From positions 1 through 64,000 of the forward strand of contig CAJANL010000043.1 of NCBI GenBank assembly GCA_903941105.1: DNA of 64,000 bases, in the 5' to 3' direction. The notes under the pieces were generated by a model. It ran no database searches and was not told the origin of the DNA. It saw nothing but the letters and a program-made list of their open reading frames with translations. The position numbers and the translations under genes were made by a program. Shown here piece by piece: positions 47,191-56,178 of the stretch (position 1 is the stretch's first letter; each line of letters begins with the position of its first letter). The DNA comes from an uncultured Rhodospirillaceae bacterium (lineage in GTDB: Bacteria > Pseudomonadota > Alphaproteobacteria > Rhodospirillales > Magnetospirillaceae).

Positions 47191-48363
47191 TCAGCGCTCG
47201 ACGCAGAGCGCGATGCCCATGCCGCCGCCGATGCACAGGGTGGCGAGGCCCTTCTTGGAGCCGCGCTTGGCCATCTCGTGCAGCAGGGTCACCAGGACGC
47301 GGGCGCCCGAGGCACCGATGGGGTGGCCGAGGGCGATGGCGCCGCCATTGACGTTCACCTTCGAGGTGTCCCAGCCCATGTCGCGGTTGACGGCCAGGGC
47401 CTGGGCGGCGAAGGCCTCGTTGGCCTCGATCAGGTCGAGATCGCCGACCTTCCAGCCCGCCTTCTCCAGTGCCAGCCTGGACGAGGGGATCGGGCCGGTG
47501 CCCATGATGGAGGGATCGACGCCGGCGGTCGCCCACGAGGCGATGCGGGCCAGCGGGGTGATGCCGCGCTTGGCGGCTTCGGCGGCGGTCATCAGCACCA
47601 CGGCGGCGGCGCCGTCATTGATGCCCGAGGCGTTGCCGGCGGTGACGGTGCCTTCCTTGTTGAAGGCGGGACGCAGCTTGCCGAGAGCCTCGGCGGTGGC
47701 GCCCATCTTGGGGAACTCGTCGGTGTCGAAGATCTTCTCTTCCTTCTTCACCGTGTACTTGACCGGGACGATCTCGTCCTTGAAGCGGCCGGCCTTGATG
47801 GCGGCCTCGGCCTTGTTCTGGCTGCCGGCGGCGAAGGCATCCTGCTCGTCGCGGGTCAGCTGCCACTTCTGGGCCACGTTCTCGGCGGTGACGCCCATAT
47901 GGTAGCCGTGGAAGGCGTCGGTCAGGCCGTCGCGCAGCATGGTGTCCACCAGCTGGGCGTCGCCCATCTTGGTGCCGTTGCGCAGGTGGATGAAATGCGG
48001 CGCCTGGGTCATGCTCTCCTGGCCGCCGGCGATGACGATGTTGGCGTCGCCGAGCCGGATGGCCTGGGAGCCCAGCGCCACGGCGCGCAGGCCCGAGCCG
48101 CACAGCTGGTTGATGGTCATGGCGGTCGAGGCGGCGGGCAGGCCGGCGTTGACGGCGGCCTGGCGGGCACCGTTCTGGCCGACGCCGGTGGTGAGGATCT
48201 GGCCCAGCAGGACCTCGTCGACCTGGGCGGCCTCGACGCCGGAGCGCTTCAGCACTTCACGGATGACGATCTCGCCCAACTGGGCGGCGGCGAACCCGGA
48301 CAGGGTGCCGTTGAACGAGCCAATGGCGGTACGCGCGGCGGCGGCAATTACGATGTCGGTCAT
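47191..48363 (-). CDS. phaA: Acetyl-CoA acetyltransferase (beta-ketothiolase)
   Basis: PhaA condenses two acetyl-CoA to acetoacetyl-CoA. The 390-residue thiolase carries the nucleophile Cys in INQLCGSGLRAVALG (near residue 88), the NEAFAAQALAVNRDMGWD motif, the GGAIALGHPIGASGAR catalytic His loop, and the terminal Cys region LATLCIGGGMGIAL. Length is normal. Its position between phaC and phaB points to PHB synthesis rather than fatty acid breakdown. Confidence 0.96.
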   Translation of the reverse strand: MTDIVIAAAARTAIGSFNGTLSGFAAAQLGEIVIREVLKRSGVEAAQVDEVLLGQILTTGVGQNGARQAAVNAGLPAASTAMTINQLCGSGLRAVALGSQAIRLGDANIVIAGGQESMTQAPHFIHLRNGTKMGDAQLVDTMLRDGLTDAFHGYHMGVTAENVAQKWQLTRDEQDAFAAGSQNKAEAAIKAGRFKDEIVPVKYTVKKEEKIFDTDEFPKMGATAEALGKLRPAFNKEGTVTAGNASGINDGAAAVVLMTAAEAAKRGITPLARIASWATAGVDPSIMGTGPIPSSRLALEKAGWKVGDLDLIEANEAFAAQALAVNRDMGWDTSKVNVNGGAIALGHPIGASGARVLVTLLHEMAKRGSKKGLATLCIGGGMGIALCVER

Positions 48364-48385
48364 GACCTGCGATCTCTCCTGCGAC

Positions 48386-48405
48386 GGACCCCCTTCGGGA
48401 GGTCC
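48386..48405. other. TTCG-tetraloop hairpin in the phaC-phaA intergenic space
   Basis: GGACC pairs with GGTCC, with an inner CC/GG stem around a stable TTCG loop and one mismatch. It lies just upstream of the phaA start region on the minus strand and could affect phaA translation or mRNA decay. Evidence is structural only. Confidence 0.4.
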
Positions 48406-48453
48406 AGTTGGCCCCGAAACGAATTGAACTCCTCTAGTGTTACTGCTTCGCTC

Positions 48454-49704
48454 CTAGGGCGCGCAACCCGTCTTGTGCAACGCCGAACGGGTTAGCCACT
48501 TTGCCAGAGGCCCATAGACCTCCGTCGTAGCCCGGGGGGAGGTCAGCATACCCACATGCCCGCCCTTGAGGGTCAGCACCTGGGCGTTGGGCAGGCGGTC
48601 GGCCAGGGGAAGCGACGAGGCCGGCGGCACGATGCGGTCGCGCTCGGGCACCACCACCAGGACCGGCTGGGTGATTTCCTCGGGGGTAACCGCGCGGCCG
48701 GCGATCTTCCACAGCCCGCGCGCCGGCTCGTTGTCGCCGTACCAGCCGAACAGGCATTCGCGCGCCACCGGCCCGGCCAGCGGCACCCCGTCATTGGCCC
48801 AGTCCTCCAGCGCCACGAAGTCGCGCGCCCGGGCGCTGCGGCGCGGCAGGCGGGCGAAGGCGGTGAACTTGCGCGCCGACAGGGCGGGGTCGAGGCTGGC
48901 GAACATGGCGTTGAGGAAATCCACCGACAGCGAGCCCATGGCGCCGATCATCTCGCCCAACGGCAGCGCCAGGGCGCGCATCATCAGGGCGTGGGCCTCG
49001 CGCCCGGCGCAGAAATCCCACGGCGTCGCCAGCAGCACGATGGATTGCACCGCATCGGGGCGGCGCTGCGCCAGCGCCAGGGCCAGCAGCCCGCCCATGC
49101 AATAGCCCAAGCTCGCCACCGGCCGCCCCAGCTCGGCCACCGCCACCTCCAGCGCCCGTTCCAGCCGGCCGGCGATGTAGTCGGTCAGGGTGAAGCCGGC
49201 CTCGGTCTCGCCGGGGGTTCCCCAATCCACCAGCAGCGGCGCCAGCCCCTTGCGCGCCAGGCTGCGCAGCAGGCTGCGCCGGGCGGTCAGGTCGAGGATG
49301 TAGGAGCGATTGATCAGCGAGGGCACCACCAGCACCGGCACGCCGCCGGCCGATTTCGGCTCCCGGTAGTCGAGCAGGCGGGTGGTGCCCTCCTGCCACA
49401 GGCAGGGCGGCTCGGCCAGTTCGCGGTGATAGGGGTGGCGACGATAGGCGTCGATGCCGGCCAGGAAAGCGCGGTGGCGGCGCATCGCCTCGGCGGTGAC
49501 GGCGGCGTCGAAGGCCTTGAGATCGTCAGGCCCGGCGTTTGCGAGGCTTTCCCTTAGTTCGGCCGCCGCCGGCGCCAAGTGCGGCCTCCAGGGCAGCGAG
49601 CCGTTCCTCAACAGCGGCAAGGCGGCGCGCGAGCTGGTCACCGTCGAGGCGTGGGTCATCAGGTGCAGCGGCAGCGGGCGCGGGCCCAGCCGGAGTTCGC
49701 TCAT
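48454..49704 (-). CDS. phaC: Short polyhydroxyalkanoate synthase (PhaC), class III-like
   Basis: PHA synthase polymerises 3-hydroxyacyl-CoA at the granule surface. The 416-residue alpha/beta-hydrolase has the PhaC lipase-like box with catalytic Cys (SLGYCMGGLLALALAQ, near 198), LLVDWGTPGETEAG upstream, catalytic Asp in VVPERDRIVPP, and His in LKGGHVGML. Class I synthases are near 590 residues; this length is closer to class III PhaC, which needs a PhaE partner. The first 59 codons overlap the upstream gene out of frame. A start further in (ATG 49659 or 49485) is possible, but SSRAALPLLRNGSLPW looks like authentic N-terminal sequence. Confidence 0.85.
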   Translation of the reverse strand: MSELRLGPRPLPLHLMTHASTVTSSRAALPLLRNGSLPWRPHLAPAAAELRESLANAGPDDLKAFDAAVTAEAMRRHRAFLAGIDAYRRHPYHRELAEPPCLWQEGTTRLLDYREPKSAGGVPVLVVPSLINRSYILDLTARRSLLRSLARKGLAPLLVDWGTPGETEAGFTLTDYIAGRLERALEVAVAELGRPVASLGYCMGGLLALALAQRRPDAVQSIVLLATPWDFCAGREAHALMMRALALPLGEMIGAMGSLSVDFLNAMFASLDPALSARKFTAFARLPRRSARARDFVALEDWANDGVPLAGPVARECLFGWYGDNEPARGLWKIAGRAVTPEEITQPVLVVVPERDRIVPPASSLPLADRLPNAQVLTLKGGHVGMLTSPRATTEVYGPLAKWLTRSALHKTGCAP

Positions 49705-49903
49705 CGGCCGTCCCGGGTTTGGGGTTGCCAGTTTTGAGATTCACCGCCTGTGCGAAGGCCGAGGCGCCCTGGTTCATCATGGCGACGCCGGCGGCCACCG
49801 CCTCGGCGACCTTGGGGTCGGTTGCCATGCTGGCCACCTGCTCCTGCCAAAGGTCAAGGTAGCGGCGGGCGAGCGCTTCGAGATCGGACGGCCCTTTCGA
49901 CAT
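49526..49903 (-). CDS. Small coiled-coil protein, possible PhaE-like synthase subunit
   Basis: From the ATG at 49903 the product is 125 residues: a helical N-terminus (LEALARRYLDLWQEQVASMA), an Ala/Pro linker, a heptad-like coiled coil (GDQLARRLAAVEERLAALEA), and a Lys/Arg tail. The YLDLWQ segment and terminal coiled coil recall PhaE, the non-catalytic subunit of class III PHA synthases, which fits the short PhaC encoded next. It overlaps phaC by 179 bases in another frame. It could instead be a phasin-like granule protein; sequence alone does not decide. Confidence 0.6.
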   Translation of the reverse strand: MSKGPSDLEALARRYLDLWQEQVASMATDPKVAEAVAAGVAMMNQGASAFAQAVNLKTGNPKPGTADERTPAGPAPAAAAPDDPRLDGDQLARRLAAVEERLAALEAALGAGGGRTKGKPRKRRA

Positions 49904-49961
49904 GGCCGGACTATACCAAGGGCAGGTGCCGATGAGAAGCGCCGCTCCCGTCGGGTCTGGT

Positions 49962-49978
49962 GTGCAGCGCGAAAAAAA
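49962..49978. promoter_or_regulatory. Candidate PhaR operator in the phaC/phaR divergent region
   Basis: GTGCAGCGCGAAAAAAA lies between the divergent PhaE-like gene and phaR. It resembles GTGCACTGCAATAAAAA upstream of the phasin gene (54640). PhaR repressors are known to bind TGC/GCA-type dyads next to phasin and phaR promoters. The match is by eye between two sites only. Confidence 0.4.
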
Positions 49979-50047
49979 TGTTGTTGCCAAAGCGGTTGAG
50001 AGGGAAAACTGTGGGAGCGACACGCCCCGAGCCAAGGCTTATCAGAT

Positions 50048-50641
50048 ATGTCCGAACCGCAGACCACTCAGCAGGCGCCGATCACCATCAAGAAGTACGC
50101 CAACCGGCGCCTGTACAACACCGCCACCAGCAGCTACGTCACCCTTGAACATCTGGCCCAGATGGTCAAGGACGGGGCGGATTTCGTGGTCTACGACGCC
50201 AAGAGCGGCGAGGACATCACCCGCTCGGTGCTGACCCAGATCATCGTCGAGGAAGAATCGAAGGGTGGGCAGAACCTGCTGCCCATCAGTTTCCTGCGGC
50301 AGCTCATCGGCTTCTACGGCGACAGCCTTGGTGGCCTGGTGCCACGCTACCTCGAATACAGCATGCAGTCCTTTTCCCGCAACGAGCAGCAGATGCGCCA
50401 GTACATGCAGAACGCGCTCGACGGCATGTTCCCCTTCAACCCGTTCGAGGAGATGGGCAAGCAGAACATGGCCTTCTTCGAGAGCGCCATGAAGATGTTC
50501 TCGCCCTTCTACCCGCCCGGCGGCGCGCCCGAACCGGGCCGCCCCGAGGGTGCCCCGGGCGGCGAGCCGCGGGTCGAGGACTTGCAGTCCCGCCTCAACA
50601 GCCTGCAGCAGCAGATCGACCAGCTGTCGAAGAAGAAGTAA
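50048..50641 (+). CDS. phaR: PHB synthesis repressor PhaR
   Basis: PhaR binds both PHB and the promoters of phasin genes, so phasin is made only when polymer surface is present. The 197-residue protein starts with the hallmark ITIKKYANRRLYNTATSSYV, then LEHLAQMVKDGADFVVYDAK and GEDITRSVLTQIIVEEE. These form the DNA-binding and PHB-accumulation regulatory domains. The C-terminus is Pro/Gly-rich with a final Gln-rich coiled coil. It is divergent from the phaC operon. A perfect 14-bp hairpin follows the stop. Confidence 0.96.
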   Translation: MSEPQTTQQAPITIKKYANRRLYNTATSSYVTLEHLAQMVKDGADFVVYDAKSGEDITRSVLTQIIVEEESKGGQNLLPISFLRQLIGFYGDSLGGLVPRYLEYSMQSFSRNEQQMRQYMQNALDGMFPFNPFEEMGKQNMAFFESAMKMFSPFYPPGGAPEPGRPEGAPGGEPRVEDLQSRLNSLQQQIDQLSKKK

Positions 50642-50643
50642 TA

Positions 50644-50858
50644 CCAAGCCTCGATGAACCAGACTCATCGAGGCTTGGCCGGCCGCGACTGCGGCCGCGC
50701 GCCTCGTGGTGCGGCAGCCAAGGGATTCGGAGAATCCCGCCCGGCGCCTGAGGGCTTCGCTGATCGGTTGCGATCAGCGAGATATGGTATAACGAGCCCT
50801 CCCTCTTCCGGCGGGAGGGGAAGGATCGGTACGGGCGGGGGAACATCCCCCTCGCCCC
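50644..50858. repeat. Mosaic of palindromes between phaR and ubiE
   Basis: The gap is largely made of hairpins in series. They are: CCAAGCCTCGATGA/TCATCGAGGCTTGG (50644-50678, 14 bp perfect, probable phaR terminator); GGCCGC/GCGGCC (50681-50696); GGGATTC/GAATCCC (50722-50738); TCGCTGATC/GATCAGCGA (50757-50780); CCCTCCC/GGGAGGG (50797-50819); and a GGGCGGGGGAA...TCCCCCTCGCCC unit (50833-50858). The last resembles the hairpin at 46187. No coding sequence is supported here. It looks like a composite extragenic repeat element. Confidence 0.7.
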
Positions 50859-50887
50859 GGCGCGGCAGTTGGGCTATCTTCCGCCCC

Positions 50888-51640
50888 ATGACAGACGAAA
50901 ACCGCCCCGGCACCACCCATTTCGGCTTCAAGACCGTGCGGGAGGACGAGAAGTCCACCTTGGTCCGCGATGTCTTCGATTCGGTGGCGCCCAAATACGA
51001 CCTGATGAACGACCTGATGAGCGCCGGCATCCACCGGCTGTGGAAGTCGTCGTTCCTCGACTGGCTGAAGCCCCGGCCCGACCAGACGCTGCTCGACGTC
51101 GGCGGCGGCACCGGCGACATCGCGCTGGGGTGGAAGAAGCGCGGCGGCGGCGCGGCCATGGTCTGCGACATCAACCGCGAGATGCTGTCGGTGGGGCGCG
51201 ACCGCGCCTTCAACCGTAACGTGGTCGGCGGGCTGGCCTGGGTCTGCGGCGATGCCGAGCGGCTGCCGGTGGCCTCGCAAAGTGTCGACCGCTACACCAT
51301 CGCCTTCTGCTTGCGCAACGTCACCCACTGGGAACAGGCCATCGCCGAGGCCTACCGGGTGCTGAAGCCGGGCGGGCGCTTCATGTGCCTGGAATTCAGC
51401 GAGGTCAGGCTGCCGGGGCTGAAGCAGGCCTATGAGATGTATTCCTTCAACATCATGCCGCGCATCGGCCAACTGGTCACCGGCAACCGCGACGCCTACC
51501 AGTATCTGGTGGAGAGTATCCGCAAGTTCCCGCCGCAGGACGAGTTGAAGGGCATGGTCGAGGCCGCCGGCTTCGAGCGCGCCGAGTACCGCAACCTGTC
51601 GGGCGGCATCGCCGCCATCCATTCCGGCTGGCGGCTGTAG
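50888..51640 (+). CDS. ubiE: Ubiquinone/menaquinone C-methyltransferase UbiE
   Basis: UbiE performs the C-methylation of the quinone ring. From the ATG at 50888 the product is 250 residues, the family length; the longer open frame crosses the palindromic gap. It shows FGFKTVREDEKSTLVRDVFD, SVAPKYDLMNDLMS, motif I LLDVGGGTGDIAL, GDAERLPVASQSVD and the C-terminal YRNLSGGIAAIHSGW. It is followed by ubiB after seven bases, a common alphaproteobacterial pair. Confidence 0.96.
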   Translation: MTDENRPGTTHFGFKTVREDEKSTLVRDVFDSVAPKYDLMNDLMSAGIHRLWKSSFLDWLKPRPDQTLLDVGGGTGDIALGWKKRGGGAAMVCDINREMLSVGRDRAFNRNVVGGLAWVCGDAERLPVASQSVDRYTIAFCLRNVTHWEQAIAEAYRVLKPGGRFMCLEFSEVRLPGLKQAYEMYSFNIMPRIGQLVTGNRDAYQYLVESIRKFPPQDELKGMVEAAGFERAEYRNLSGGIAAIHSGWRL

Positions 51641-51647
51641 CGCCCCT

Positions 51648-53186
51648 ATGCGCTCCATCCGCAACCTCCATCGCCTGTTCACCATCGCCCGCGTGCTGGC
51701 CCGCCACGACGCGCTGTCGCTGCTGGAGGAACAGCTGCCCATCACCCGGCTGTTCACCACCTTCATGCGCGGCGGCCGGCCGGCGGTGGCCGAGGGGCGG
51801 CCGGGGCAACGGCTGGCGGCGGCGCTGATCGAACTGGGACCGACCTTCATCAAGCTGGGCCAGGCGCTGTCCACCCGCGCCGACCTGCTGGGCGAGGAGA
51901 TGGCGGCCGACCTGTCCGAGTTGCAGGACCGTCTGGCGCCGTTCCCCGCCGAGCAGGCGCGGGCCATCATCGAGGCCGAGCTGGGCCAGCCCATCTCGCA
52001 GCTTTACGCAAGCTTCGACGACACCCCGGTGGCGGCCGCCTCCATCGCCCAGGTGCATTTCGCCGTCACCGCCGAGGGTCGCGAAGTGGCGGTCAAGGTG
52101 CTGCGTCCCGACGTCGACAAGGCCTTCGCCCGTGACATCGACATGCTGGCCTGGCTGGCCGAGTGGGCCGAGATCACCCAGCCGCGCCTGCGCCGCCTCA
52201 AGCCGGTGGCCAGCGTCCGCACCTTCGAGGACTCGGTGACGCTGGAAATGGACCTGCGCTTCGAGGCGGCGGCGGCGGCCGAACTGGCGGAGAATTTCCG
52301 CGGCGACGACAGCTTCCAGGTGCCCGAGGTCGATTGGGTGCGCACCGCCCGTCGGGTGATGACGCTGGAACGGGTGCACGGCACGCCGGTGGACGAGCGC
52401 GACGCCCTGGTGGCCGCCGGCCACGACCCCGACGCCATCCTGGCCAAGGCGGCCGAGGCCTTCTTCAATCAGGTGTTCCGCGACGGCTTCTTCCACGCCG
52501 ACATGCATCCCGGCAACCTGTTCGTCGACAAGGACGGCAATCTGGTGGCGGTGGATTTCGGCATCATGGGCCGGGTGGACAAACGCACCCGCCGCTTCCT
52601 GGGCGAGATGCTGATCGGCTTCCTCAGCGGCGACTACCGCCGCGTCGCCGAGGTGCATTTTGAGGCCGGCTACGTCCCGGCCGACAAGTCGGTGGACGCC
52701 TTCACCCAGGCCACCCGCTCCATCGCCGAGCCCATCATGGGCCGCGCCATGCACGAAATCTCCATCGCCAAGCTGCTGGGCCAGCTGTTCCAGGTGACCG
52801 AGACCTTCGCCATGGAGACCCAGCCGCAACTGCTGCTGCTGCAGAAAAGCATGCTGGTGGCCGAAGGCGTCGGCCGTATCCTCGACCCGCGCGTCAACAT
52901 GTGGGAACTGGCCCGGCCGCTGATCGAATCCTGGATGCGCGAGAACTTGGGTCCCGAGGCCCGAATCAAGGCCGCCGTCAGCACCATGGCCGGCTCCATC
53001 GAGCGGTTGCCGCGGCTGCTGCATCAGACCGAGAAGACCTATTCCATGCTGGTCTCGGGCGGGCTGAAGCTGCATCCCGACACCGTCAAGGATCTCGTCT
53101 CCGCCCGCCGCCGTCAGGGCATCTTCCCCGCCTGGGTCCCCTGGGCGCTGGCCGCCGTCCTGGCCTACATGCTGCTGCGGGGGTAA
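51648..53186 (+). CDS. ubiB: Ubiquinone biosynthesis atypical kinase UbiB
   Basis: UbiB is a membrane-attached ABC1/ADCK ATPase needed for ubiquinone assembly. The 512-residue protein has the KxGQ-type motif FIKLGQALSTRADLLG, the Ala-rich nucleotide loop TPVAAASIAQVH, the invariant Lys in VAVKVLRP, HADMHPGNLFV and VDFGIMGRVDK. A C-terminal hydrophobic helix (WVPWALAAVLAYMLL) anchors it. It is cotranscribed with ubiE. Confidence 0.96.
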   Translation: MRSIRNLHRLFTIARVLARHDALSLLEEQLPITRLFTTFMRGGRPAVAEGRPGQRLAAALIELGPTFIKLGQALSTRADLLGEEMAADLSELQDRLAPFPAEQARAIIEAELGQPISQLYASFDDTPVAAASIAQVHFAVTAEGREVAVKVLRPDVDKAFARDIDMLAWLAEWAEITQPRLRRLKPVASVRTFEDSVTLEMDLRFEAAAAAELAENFRGDDSFQVPEVDWVRTARRVMTLERVHGTPVDERDALVAAGHDPDAILAKAAEAFFNQVFRDGFFHADMHPGNLFVDKDGNLVAVDFGIMGRVDKRTRRFLGEMLIGFLSGDYRRVAEVHFEAGYVPADKSVDAFTQATRSIAEPIMGRAMHEISIAKLLGQLFQVTETFAMETQPQLLLLQKSMLVAEGVGRILDPRVNMWELARPLIESWMRENLGPEARIKAAVSTMAGSIERLPRLLHQTEKTYSMLVSGGLKLHPDTVKDLVSARRRQGIFPAWVPWALAAVLAYMLLRG

Positions 53187-53192
53187 CTCCCC

Positions 53193-53648
53193 TCACTCCA
53201 GCACCACCACCGTCACCCCATCGCCGTCGTCGACCACGTCGGCCACCCCGGCCGGGCGACCGTCGAGCGGCAGCAGCAGCAGCCAGGGCAACGGGCGGCC
53301 GAGGTCGAGCATGACCTGATCGCGCTCGCGGCTGCCCTTGGGCCAGAAGCGGCAGGGGCCGGGGGCCGGGCAGTGGCCGGCCGCCTCGTCGAAGGGCGGC
53401 AGCGTTGCCAGTCCATGGCGGGAGACCCCGCCGGTGACGAAGCCATCGCGCAGCAGCAGGGCCTCGGCCCGGTTCAGGTCGGCGGCATTCAGCGCCTGGA
53501 TGGGCCGCGACCGCGCCAGGGGCGAGGGGCCGTATGGGGAGGGGGCCCATCGCCTCAGTTCGAGGACCGTGCCGCTCGGTTCGCCACCGCCGCAGGCGGT
53601 CAAGGCGGCGACGAGGGTGACGGCCCCGAACCGGGCGGCGTGGCGCAT
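53193..53648 (-). CDS. Small lipoprotein of unknown function
   Basis: The 151-residue product starts MRHAARFGAVTLVAALTACG; the LTAC box suggests lipidation at the Cys near residue 19. The mature part holds a repeated leucine-rich pattern (NAADLNRAEALLLRDGF) and a C-terminal beta-like VADVVDDGDGVTVVVLE. No family recognised. It starts two bases after the mtnP stop, so translation is probably coupled. The longer open frame that runs back through mtnP is a GC-driven shadow. Confidence 0.7.
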   Translation of the reverse strand: MRHAARFGAVTLVAALTACGGGEPSGTVLELRRWAPSPYGPSPLARSRPIQALNAADLNRAEALLLRDGFVTGGVSRHGLATLPPFDEAAGHCPAPGPCRFWPKGSRERDQVMLDLGRPLPWLLLLPLDGRPAGVADVVDDGDGVTVVVLE

Positions 53649-53650
53649 GG

Positions 53651-54541
<891 letters not shown>

Positions 54542-54639
54542 TTGTCCTACCCCTGTCCATCCGTGATGCTGCCGCTTTTAGGGTAAAACCGCCGGCCGGG
54601 CAAGAATCCCGGGGCGATGCTGCGATGCGGCATGATTTT

Positions 54640-54656
54640 GTGCACTGCAATAAAAA
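54640..54656. promoter_or_regulatory. Candidate PhaR operator upstream of the phasin gene
   Basis: GTGCACTGCAATAAAAA contains the near-palindrome TGCACTGCA followed by an A-rich stretch. It lies about 80 bases before the phasin ATG, in a TGC/GCA-rich segment (CTGCGATGCGGCATG just upstream, TTGCA downstream). It resembles the site before phaR at 49962. Repression of phasin by PhaR is known in other alphaproteobacteria; the site here is inferred. Confidence 0.45.
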
Positions 54657-54732
54657 CCGCTTGCATTCTCCGATGGGGAAGGTATCCTGCCCTTATGTTG
54701 CAGCGCACAAATCGCCATCAAGGAACAAAGCC

Positions 54733-55086
54733 ATGAAGATCGAAGGTTTCGACAAGTTCATCTCCCTCGGCCAGGACAGCGCCGACGCGTTCACCAAGAG
54801 CAGCGCCGTCGCCGTCAAGGGCTTCGAGGAATTCGCCAAGGTCTCCCAGGCCCTGACCGCCCGCAACGTCGAGAAGGCCGATGCCGCCGTCAAGGCGCTG
54901 TTCTCGGTCAAGAGCCCGGCCGAGTTCGCCGACCTCCAGGGCAAGCTGGCCCGCGAGGCCGTCGAGTCCATGATCGCCGATGGCCGCAAGCTGGCCGAGA
55001 TCGGCACCTCGGTGATGACCGCCGCACTCGAGCCCTTGAACGCCCGCTTCGCCGCGTTCCAGTCGCTGGTCAAGACCGCCGCTTGA
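54733..55086 (+). CDS. phaP: Phasin family protein
   Basis: Phasins coat PHB granules and control their size. From the ATG at 54733 (AAGGA eight bases upstream) the product is 117 residues, helical and low in aromatic residues. It has the phasin_2 pattern MKIEGFDKFISLGQDSADAF, FEEFAKVSQALTARNVEKA, and SPAEFADLQGKLAREAVESM. A longer open frame from 54625 crosses the promoter region. The upstream TGC-rich site fits control by PhaR. It is single, with hairpins downstream. Confidence 0.92.
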   Translation: MKIEGFDKFISLGQDSADAFTKSSAVAVKGFEEFAKVSQALTARNVEKADAAVKALFSVKSPAEFADLQGKLAREAVESMIADGRKLAEIGTSVMTAALEPLNARFAAFQSLVKTAA

Positions 55087-55112
55087 TCAGCCGCTGACCA
55101 AGTCTCGAGTGT

Positions 55113-55147
55113 CGGGTCCCGGCCACCCTCCACCCGGCCGGGACCCG
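55113..55147. terminator. Perfect 12-bp hairpin downstream of the phasin gene
   Basis: CGGGTCCCGGCC pairs with GGCCGGGACCCG around an 11-base loop, about 30 bases after the phasin stop. There is no T-run. It probably protects or ends the phasin mRNA; a stronger terminator follows at 55230. Confidence 0.6.
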
Positions 55148-55229
55148 CATCTTGAGGATCGCCGCACCCACGGTATCGGAGACCACCCCTCCTCCCCCCC
55201 TTCGGTTTCCCTACCAGCGGCGATTACGG

Positions 55230-55270
55230 AGCCCCGGCCTTCCCCCCCTTGGCCGGGGCTCTTCCTTTTT
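55230..55270 (+). terminator. Rho-independent terminator before the MoxR gene
   Basis: AGCCCCGGCC pairs with GGCCGGGGCT around TTCCCCCCTT, followed by CTTCCTTTTT. The stem and T-rich tail are on the plus strand, so it ends transcription from the phasin gene. Confidence 0.85.
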
Positions 55271-55320
55271 CCGCCGCCGCCTACTACCCTCTGGTCCGAA
55301 GGCCAGGGAGTATGCCGCCG

Positions 55321-56166
55321 ATGAGTTTCAAGGGGACCGAATCCTATATCGCCACCGACGACCTGATGGTTGCGGTCAACGCCGCCCTGGCGTTGGAGCG
55401 ACCGCTGCTGATCAAGGGCGAACCGGGCACCGGCAAGACGGTGCTGGCGCAGGAGGTGGCGGCGGCCCTGGGCCGGGCGCTGATTCCCTGGCACATCAAG
55501 TCCACCACCAAGGCGCAGCAGGGCCTGTACGAATACGACGCGGTGGCGCGTCTGCGGGATTCGCAGCTGGGCGACCCCCGGGTGCACGACATCTCCAACT
55601 ACATCGTCAGGGGCAAGCTGTGGGAGGCCTTCGAGGCCGAACGGCCGCCGGTGCTGCTGATCGACGAGATCGACAAGGCCGACATCGAATTCCCCAACGA
55701 CCTGCTGCTGGAACTCGACCGCATGGAGTTCCACGTCTACGAGACCCGGCAGGTGATCCGGGCGGCGCGCCGTCCCATGGTGATCATCACCTCCAACAAC
55801 GAGAAGGAGCTGCCCGACGCCTTCCTGCGCCGCTGCTTCTTCCACTACATCCGCTTTCCCGATCCAGCCACCATGGCCCGCATCGTCGAGGTCCACTATC
55901 CCGGCATCAAGCCGGCACTGCTGCGCGAGGCACTGATGGTGTTCTTCGAGGTGCGCGAGGTGACCGGCCTCAAGAAGAAGCCCTCCACCTCCGAGCTGCT
56001 GGACTGGATCAAGCTGCTGCTGGCCGAGGACCTGGCGCCGGAGGACCTGCGCGCCACCGATCAGCGCGCGGCGATCCCCAGGCTGCACGGGGCCTTGTTG
56101 AAGAACGAGCAGGACGTGCACCTGTTCGAGCGTTTGGCATTCATGGCGCGCCGCGACGGGCGCTGA
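55321..56166 (+). CDS. MoxR-type AAA ATPase
   Basis: The ATG at 55321 gives MSFKGTESYIATDDLMVAVN, the usual start of this subgroup; an ATG three codons earlier is possible. The 281-residue protein has Walker A GEPGTGKTVLAQE, Walker B PPVLLIDEIDKADIEF, sensor 1 IITSNNEKELPDAFLRRC, and a helical lid domain. MoxR ATPases act as chaperones that load cofactors or remodel complexes with a VWA-domain partner. No VWA gene follows here; a hemerythrin gene does, 12 bases on, which suggests a possible cofactor-maturation link. Confidence 0.92.
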   Translation: MSFKGTESYIATDDLMVAVNAALALERPLLIKGEPGTGKTVLAQEVAAALGRALIPWHIKSTTKAQQGLYEYDAVARLRDSQLGDPRVHDISNYIVRGKLWEAFEAERPPVLLIDEIDKADIEFPNDLLLELDRMEFHVYETRQVIRAARRPMVIITSNNEKELPDAFLRRCFFHYIRFPDPATMARIVEVHYPGIKPALLREALMVFFEVREVTGLKKKPSTSELLDWIKLLLAEDLAPEDLRATDQRAAIPRLHGALLKNEQDVHLFERLAFMARRDGR

Positions 56167-56178
56167 AGGGGGAAGACA

